64,000 bases of DNA, from the NCBI RefSeq assembly GCF_005503015.1, contig NZ_SCOL01000001.1, positions 1,178,001 through 1,242,000 of the forward strand, given 5' to 3'. The notes beneath the pieces are model-generated. The model saw nothing but the letters and a program-made list of their open reading frames with translations, was not told where the DNA came from and did no database searches. The translations under genes and the position numbers were made by a program. Of the stretch, positions 61,001-64,000 are shown piece by piece. The DNA comes from Bacillus sp. E(2018). GTDB taxonomy: Bacteria > Bacillota > Bacilli > Bacillales > Fictibacillaceae. Position 1 is the first letter of the stretch. Each line of letters opens with the position of its first letter.

Positions 61001-61613
61001 TCTGGTTAACAATTAAACGGACATCTTTTCCTCTTTGAATCAAGGATGAGATGAATTCCATATTCGTCTCAGAGAGTATATGATTATAATCCATCACATA
61101 AAAGATCAGATCTGCTAAATAGACAACGTTTTCTGTGGCTTTTTTATGAAGAGGATCGGTCGAATCGATTCCTGGAGTGTCGTAATAAGCAATGTTTTCT
61201 GCATTCTCTTCCTCACCGCCATAGTAGATCTCAATCTCCTCAACAAGCTCTGCATCTTTACAGAGTTCTTTTATCTCATTTACGTCATATGGAGATTGAA
61301 ATGTAACCACTTCTTTATTTTTAAGAAGAACAACGGCTCTTTCCTCACCTCTTACCATCTTAACGATGTTTGCACTTGTAGGGATTGGAGAGGATGGAAG
61401 AATGCCTGTTTTTGATAGTGCATTGATCAAGCTTGATTTTCCTGCAGAAAAATGCCCGCAAAAAGCTATAGCAAACTCTTCCTTTGCTACTTTAAGGAAT
61501 AGTTTGCTTAATTGATCTTCTTCTTTTCGATTGTTCATTTTTTGAAACGCTTCATATAATCCGATCAATCTCTGTTTTTCTGTTTTCAATAATTCTTTTT
61601 CAGTTGACTTCAT
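58092..61613 (-). CDS. dynA: Double dynamin-like GTPase DynA (YpbR)
   Basis: A 1173-residue bacterial dynamin with two fused subunits, as in B. subtilis DynA, which tethers and fuses membranes and helps against phage and pore-forming stress. Each half has a dynamin GTPase domain: first P-loop GHFSAGKSSLIN near residue 53 with DTPGID; second GAFSAGKSSFANALFG near residue 625 with DTPGAN and SMADL-like AINAADLAETEEDK. Long coiled-coil stalks follow each. Hydrophobic paddle sequences are not obvious in my reading. ATG 61613 follows AGGTGG; a GTG three codons upstream overlaps that site. Confidence 0.93.
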   Translation of the reverse strand: MKSTEKELLKTEKQRLIGLYEAFQKMNNRKEEDQLSKLFLKVAKEEFAIAFCGHFSAGKSSLINALSKTGILPSSPIPTSANIVKMVRGEERAVVLLKNKEVVTFQSPYDVNEIKELCKDAELVEEIEIYYGGEEENAENIAYYDTPGIDSTDPLHKKATENVVYLADLIFYVMDYNHILSETNMEFISSLIQRGKDVRLIVNQIDKHREEELKFTSFKENVFESFLSLGIPKEHIFFTSVKKQNVSHNDLTALTAYIKRIEQNKDALLLKQVNNQLQHFVDDFVERTEEDLVTIDVVSQRLSSLSQEHEDLSKRLSQEQQVIIKKEESVKDQLVNILESAQLMPYETREKAGSFIEAAKKDFKVGLFFSKQKTEQERTVRTDALLEDLQKSIDAHINWHAQNFVSTLQKEVDHNLPDWEHIKANKDMLYSFVTPGLSSQGQGLLNYCNNLSNDVKKKARQEATVCINAVKSCLNSKTADVLSNIKEELDRIEKELESLYQEKEIAENWDEQKHELHELLYATVSCDRSIEETERKFLAEYQPLSIEMFKEKFDKKPIEHAKNPFEEEKQVTLHSSADSLLKETEKLTTAASILKKVRGLSHLASEMEELQERLDKRSFTMVLFGAFSAGKSSFANALFGESILPSSPNPTTAAINEIRYPDREHHHGSIKIEMKSEEELKQELNNLLKTTDQELNELLNSSDKRMASYRTGYTWASEHLGKVLNKEISEIGDYAADETRACFIKKITIYYSCPLTEKGLVLVDTPGANSIHSRHTEVAFEYMKNADIIIYLTYFNHAFSHADREFLIQLGRIKDTFSSDKMFFAINAADLAETEEDKNDVVHHVKNNLLNFGIRNPRLFPVSSKNELIASKREESGFDAFSSSLTHYIEHELENAMIKSARSSISHASTVMENMIKETVHRMEKEDEYLERLQKRETTLIEFSNDYMKISKKQFLQEQKELLYYIKQRVMIRYHDFYKETIHPAAVQSSKDALTQCIRELYGKISHDLHQEFKACSLRLDHWIQKDLKEKVTHMISKADQEGVSLQERNEAGDLFKTPSFSLDFEMHDESKLKKWQAYFKNPKQFFEQNGSNELKNNLVDEIDSEVKNWLIEADKKLTNHYEDVLVNAEKEYKTYIVSQVVHYFKELKKPGDLEARIQELNHSLSKFKQLEE

Positions 61614-61712
61614 CGTATCCACCTGTCTTCAATACTGTATCACTATCCACTTTACCATATATATGATAGCGATTTCACCATTGATTATCTATTATCTTGG
61701 AATCCGAATGAG

Positions 61713-62261
61713 TTATTTTGGAATGGAGTTAAAAAAATACGCCATAAAGTATTCATCTTCAAATTTACCTTCTATAATCACTTGATCTCTTTGCTTTCCT
61801 TCTATTATAAAACCGGCTTTTTCATAAACCTTTACGGCCTTTTCGTTTCCAGAAAAAACAGTAAGCCATATCTTATGTAGATTATTAGTCTCTCCCCATC
61901 TTAACGTATGAGCCAGAAGTTCTTTTCCAATACCTAAGCCTTGTGCTTCAGGGTGAATCCAAGTTCTAAAAACACCGGTGTGTTTTTTCATTTGAAGTTC
62001 CCCTTTTAGCACTCTAGCGATACCTACAACTTTTTTGTTCCGTTCTACCGCTGTATACAAATTCCCCTTACGCTTAACCTCATGAATAAAGTCAATCTCT
62101 TCAGAAACGGAATGAGGCTCCTCTTTTTGTAGATATCTACCGGCTTTAACGATCGCTTCTACATGTTGTGTAATATCTGCTGCATCTTTTTCTTCTACGG
62201 GTCTTAAGATGATCTCTTCCCCATTTTTTGCTGTAAAGAAGAAGTTGTCCCCATTTGGCAT
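61713..62261 (-). CDS. GNAT-family N-acetyltransferase
   Basis: A 182-residue GNAT protein with the acetyl-CoA binding motif A RTWIHPEAQGLGIGKELLAH (residues about 98-117), the Q-x-x-G-x-G/A pyrophosphate loop being QGLGIG. Motif B is present in NEKAVKVYEKAGFIIEGKQRDQVII. It may be a ribosomal-protein or small-molecule acetyltransferase; the GFxxEGxxR ending resembles RimJ/L-like members. ATG 62261 follows GGAGGAATAA. No operon partner is clear, with 61 bases to the next gene upstream. Confidence 0.88.
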   Translation of the reverse strand: MPNGDNFFFTAKNGEEIILRPVEEKDAADITQHVEAIVKAGRYLQKEEPHSVSEEIDFIHEVKRKGNLYTAVERNKKVVGIARVLKGELQMKKHTGVFRTWIHPEAQGLGIGKELLAHTLRWGETNNLHKIWLTVFSGNEKAVKVYEKAGFIIEGKQRDQVIIEGKFEDEYFMAYFFNSIPK

Positions 62262-62322
62262 GGCTTTATTCCTCCAAAAGTTATGATTGTATTATTATGT
62301 CTTCTTTACAGGTTGTCATGCA

Positions 62323-62823
62323 TCAAGAAAAATAATGATGATTGAGTGTAATCGTTGACTGATCGATAACCGCAATGCCATAAGAAAACTGCTTTTGTCT
62401 TCTTTTGTCTGTTGGCGAACCGGGATTAAAAAGGATCGTACTCCCCTTTTGCTCATAAAAAGGAATGTGGGAGTGCCCAAATATAATTAGGTCAGCATGA
62501 TCTGCTTCACATTCTCTGTATGCGCGTTCTGGTGTCGATCTTCCCTTCCCAAGATGTCCATGAACCATTGCAATTTTTATATCTTCCATATCAACAAGTA
62601 CTTTTTCAGGCAACGTATTACTCCAATTCTCTTTGTCTACGTTTCCTCTGACTCCAAAAAGAGGCGCATACGTTTTGAGTTCTTCGTAAACGGATTGTGC
62701 TGTCCAATCACCTGCATGAAAGATGTAGTCGATATTCTTCTTTAGAACTTCTAAAAGTGGCTCAGGAAACATCTTTCCTTTTTTCGGCATATGCGTATCA
62801 GAGATTATTAGGATTTTTTTCAA
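62323..62823 (-). CDS. YfcE/MJ0936-type metallophosphodiesterase
   Basis: A 166-residue calcineurin-like phosphoesterase. All dinuclear metal-binding blocks are visible: ISDTHMPKKG, HAGDWTAQSV, VRGNVDKEN, VHGHLGKG and FGHSHIPFYE. The short length and order match the YfcE group of phosphodiesterases. The natural substrate is unknown. The start is TTG 62823, eight bases after GAGGGG. It is immediately downstream of the helicase terminator. Confidence 0.9.
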   Translation of the reverse strand: MKKILIISDTHMPKKGKMFPEPLLEVLKKNIDYIFHAGDWTAQSVYEELKTYAPLFGVRGNVDKENWSNTLPEKVLVDMEDIKIAMVHGHLGKGRSTPERAYRECEADHADLIIFGHSHIPFYEQKGSTILFNPGSPTDKRRQKQFSYGIAVIDQSTITLNHHYFS

Positions 62824-62901
62824 CGCTGTAACCCCTCTTCATAAGTCTGCTCTTATTGACTGATATTTTATATCATTCATTTAAACATAGTTAGGAAACG
62901 A

Positions 62902-62934
62902 AAACAAAAAAGCAAGGGAGAATCTCCCTTGCTT
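62902..62934 (-). terminator. Terminator after cshA
   Basis: AGCAAGGGAGA pairs with CTCCCTTGCT around a few bases and six T follow on the minus strand. Confidence 0.9.
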
Positions 62935-62945
62935 CTTAGTATGAT

Positions 62946-64000
62946 TTATCTGTTTTTAAAGTCTTCACGTACACGTTTTTGTGAACGGTATGATTGATCA
63001 CGGCTACCACTGCTGCTACGGTTTCCACCATCGCGAGAACCACTGCGTTCGCCTTTAGAATATCCAGAACGGCGATTATCTCTTCCGCCTCCACCCTCTC
63101 TTTTAGGGCCTCCTCCAGAACGTCTACGATCAGAGAAACGATTGTTAGGACGTCTCTTTTTAACGGATAGTGGCGGCTCATCTGTAAGGTTGATCGGAGT
63201 CGTATCCGGTTCTTTTGTAAGAAGCTTAAGCGCTGCAGCTAAAAGTGTTACAGAATCGTTCTCTTCTAGTAACTCAACCGCTGTTTGCTTATAACCGTTA
63301 AAGTTGTCTTCTCCAACAACTTCCATCAACTTTTCAAGCGTGATCTGTTGTTGTCCTTCCATTGCTTCTGATACGGAAGGAATCGCACGTTTTACCATTT
63401 TACGCTTTGTGATTTTTTCGATCGTGTATAGGTGATCGATTTCACGAGGTGTGATAAACGTTAATGCATAACCAGTTTTTCCTGCACGACCAGTACGTCC
63501 AATACGGTGAACATAGCTTTCTGGATCTTGAGGAATATCAAAGTTATAAACGTGAGATACACCAGAGATGTCAAGACCACGAGCAGCTACGTCTGTTGCA
63601 ACAAGAACTTCAATCGTGTTGTTTTTGAACGCACGTAACACTTTGTCACGTTTTGCCTGCGGAAGGTCACCGTGAATCCCTTCAGCTGAATATCCACGCT
63701 TGCTTAATGCTTCAGATAATTCATCTACACGACGCTTCGTACGTCCGAAAACGATCGCAAGCTCTGGAGAGTGAATATCCATGAAGCGGCATAACGCATC
63801 AAACTTTTGACGCTCTTTTACTTCAACATATTCTTGCTCGATGTTCTTTACTGTCATTTCAGACGCTTTTACTTTGATAAGTAATACGTCTTTCATGAAT
63901 TTTGCTGCCAAATTTTGAATCTGCTTAGGCATTGTTGCAGAGAAAAGCATCGTGTGACGTTCTGTTGGAACGTTTTCTAAGATCTTTTCGATATCTTCAA
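62946..64000 (-). CDS. cshA: DEAD-box RNA helicase CshA, C-terminal part
   Basis: The gene runs off the right edge; about 351 C-terminal residues are visible and the N-terminal Q, I (Walker A) and DEAD motifs lie outside. Present are motif III SAT (MLFSATMP), the second RecA domain with [26 protein letters not shown] (motif V) and [13 protein letters not shown] (motif VI). A dimerisation/RNA-binding region follows, and the tail is rich in Arg, Gly and Ser ([16 protein letters not shown]), as in CshA. In B. subtilis CshA acts in the RNA degradosome and in ribosome assembly at low temperature. Confidence 0.93.
   Translation of the reverse strand, partial: EDIEKILENVPTERHTMLFSATMPKQIQNLAAKFMKDVLLIKVKASEMTVKNIEQEYVEVKERQKFDALCRFMDIHSPELAIVFGRTKRRVDELSEALSKRGYSAEGIHGDLPQAKRDKVLRAFKNNTIEVLVATDVAARGLDISGVSHVYNFDIPQDPESYVHRIGRTGRAGKTGYALTFITPREIDHLYTIEKITKRKMVKRAIPSVSEAMEGQQQITLEKLMEVVGEDNFNGYKQTAVELLEENDSVTLLAAALKLLTKEPDTTPINLTDEPPLSVKKRRPNNRFSDRRRSGGGPKREGGGGRDNRRSGYSKGERSGSRDGGNRSSSGSRDQSYRSQKRVREDFKNR

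Overview
This window is chromosomal DNA from a low-GC, endospore-forming Bacillaceae. Evidence for this is the set of Bacillus-type genes (kapB, yppC, yppG, yycC, ypdQ, ypeP, ypcP, ypgQ, dynA, brxA, cvfB, kamA with yodPQRST and yokU), strong AGGAGG ribosome binding sites, frequent TTG and GTG starts and many U-tailed hairpin terminators. Divergence from B. subtilis suggests a neighbouring genus (Fictibacillus is my guess), but species cannot be fixed from this sequence. I see no phage, plasmid, transposase, CRISPR or integrase signature. Apart from a family of dispersed palindromic repeats this is core genome.

Layout. 1-5 kb: truncated msrAB, an EamA exporter, two SGNH hydrolases around proC, and a deoxyribosyltransferase-like protein. 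5-11.4 kb: yppG and yppC (convergent), a DUF502 membrane protein, D-amino acid aminotransferase, NAD synthetase, the sporulation factor KapB and the tRNA hydroxylase TrhO. 11.5-16.9 kb: a lone tRNA-Arg, small unknown genes, an amidase, threonine aldolase and a methyltransferase. 17-25.7 kb: an MMPL exporter, plsY, a YjcZ-like spore protein, bacilliredoxin, two SDR proteins, MgtC and a DUF485/ActP-type symporter pair. 25.9-31 kb: an APC permease, cvfB, the 49-residue yycC, formate-THF ligase and a ferredoxin. 31-35.8 kb: an HD hydrolase, two divergent RNase H-like genes, an exporter, the exonuclease YpcP, a 6S RNA with its own promoter and terminator, and a small SASP-like gene. 35.8-38.8 kb: two tandem paralogous membrane-anchored proteins of unknown function.

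38.9-48.8 kb is the main functional unit: a lysine / beta-lysine catabolic cluster (yodP, a sigma-54 activator, kamA, yokU, yodT, yodS, yodR, yodQ and an extra GABA-type aminotransferase). A consensus -24/-12 promoter lies directly upstream of kamA, and an inverted repeat farther upstream could bind the activator. A copy of the dispersed repeat sits between the kamA-yokU and yodT-to-aminotransferase halves.

49-64 kb: a TRIC-type channel, a PHP phosphoesterase, a two-domain rhodanese, zwf with a cyclase-family hydrolase 3 nt downstream, an MFS exporter, patA, a divergent stand-alone MurE-like ligase lacking the DNPR motif, the double dynamin DynA, an acetyltransferase, a YfcE-type phosphodiesterase and the C-terminal part of the DEAD-box helicase CshA.

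Five loci carry full or partial copies of one palindromic repeat (about 8.3, 25.8, 44.4, 48.9 and 58.0 kb). The items most worth a second look are the sigma-54 kam control region, the MurE-like ligase with its upstream inverted repeat, the 6S RNA locus, the tandem paralogues and the repeat family.
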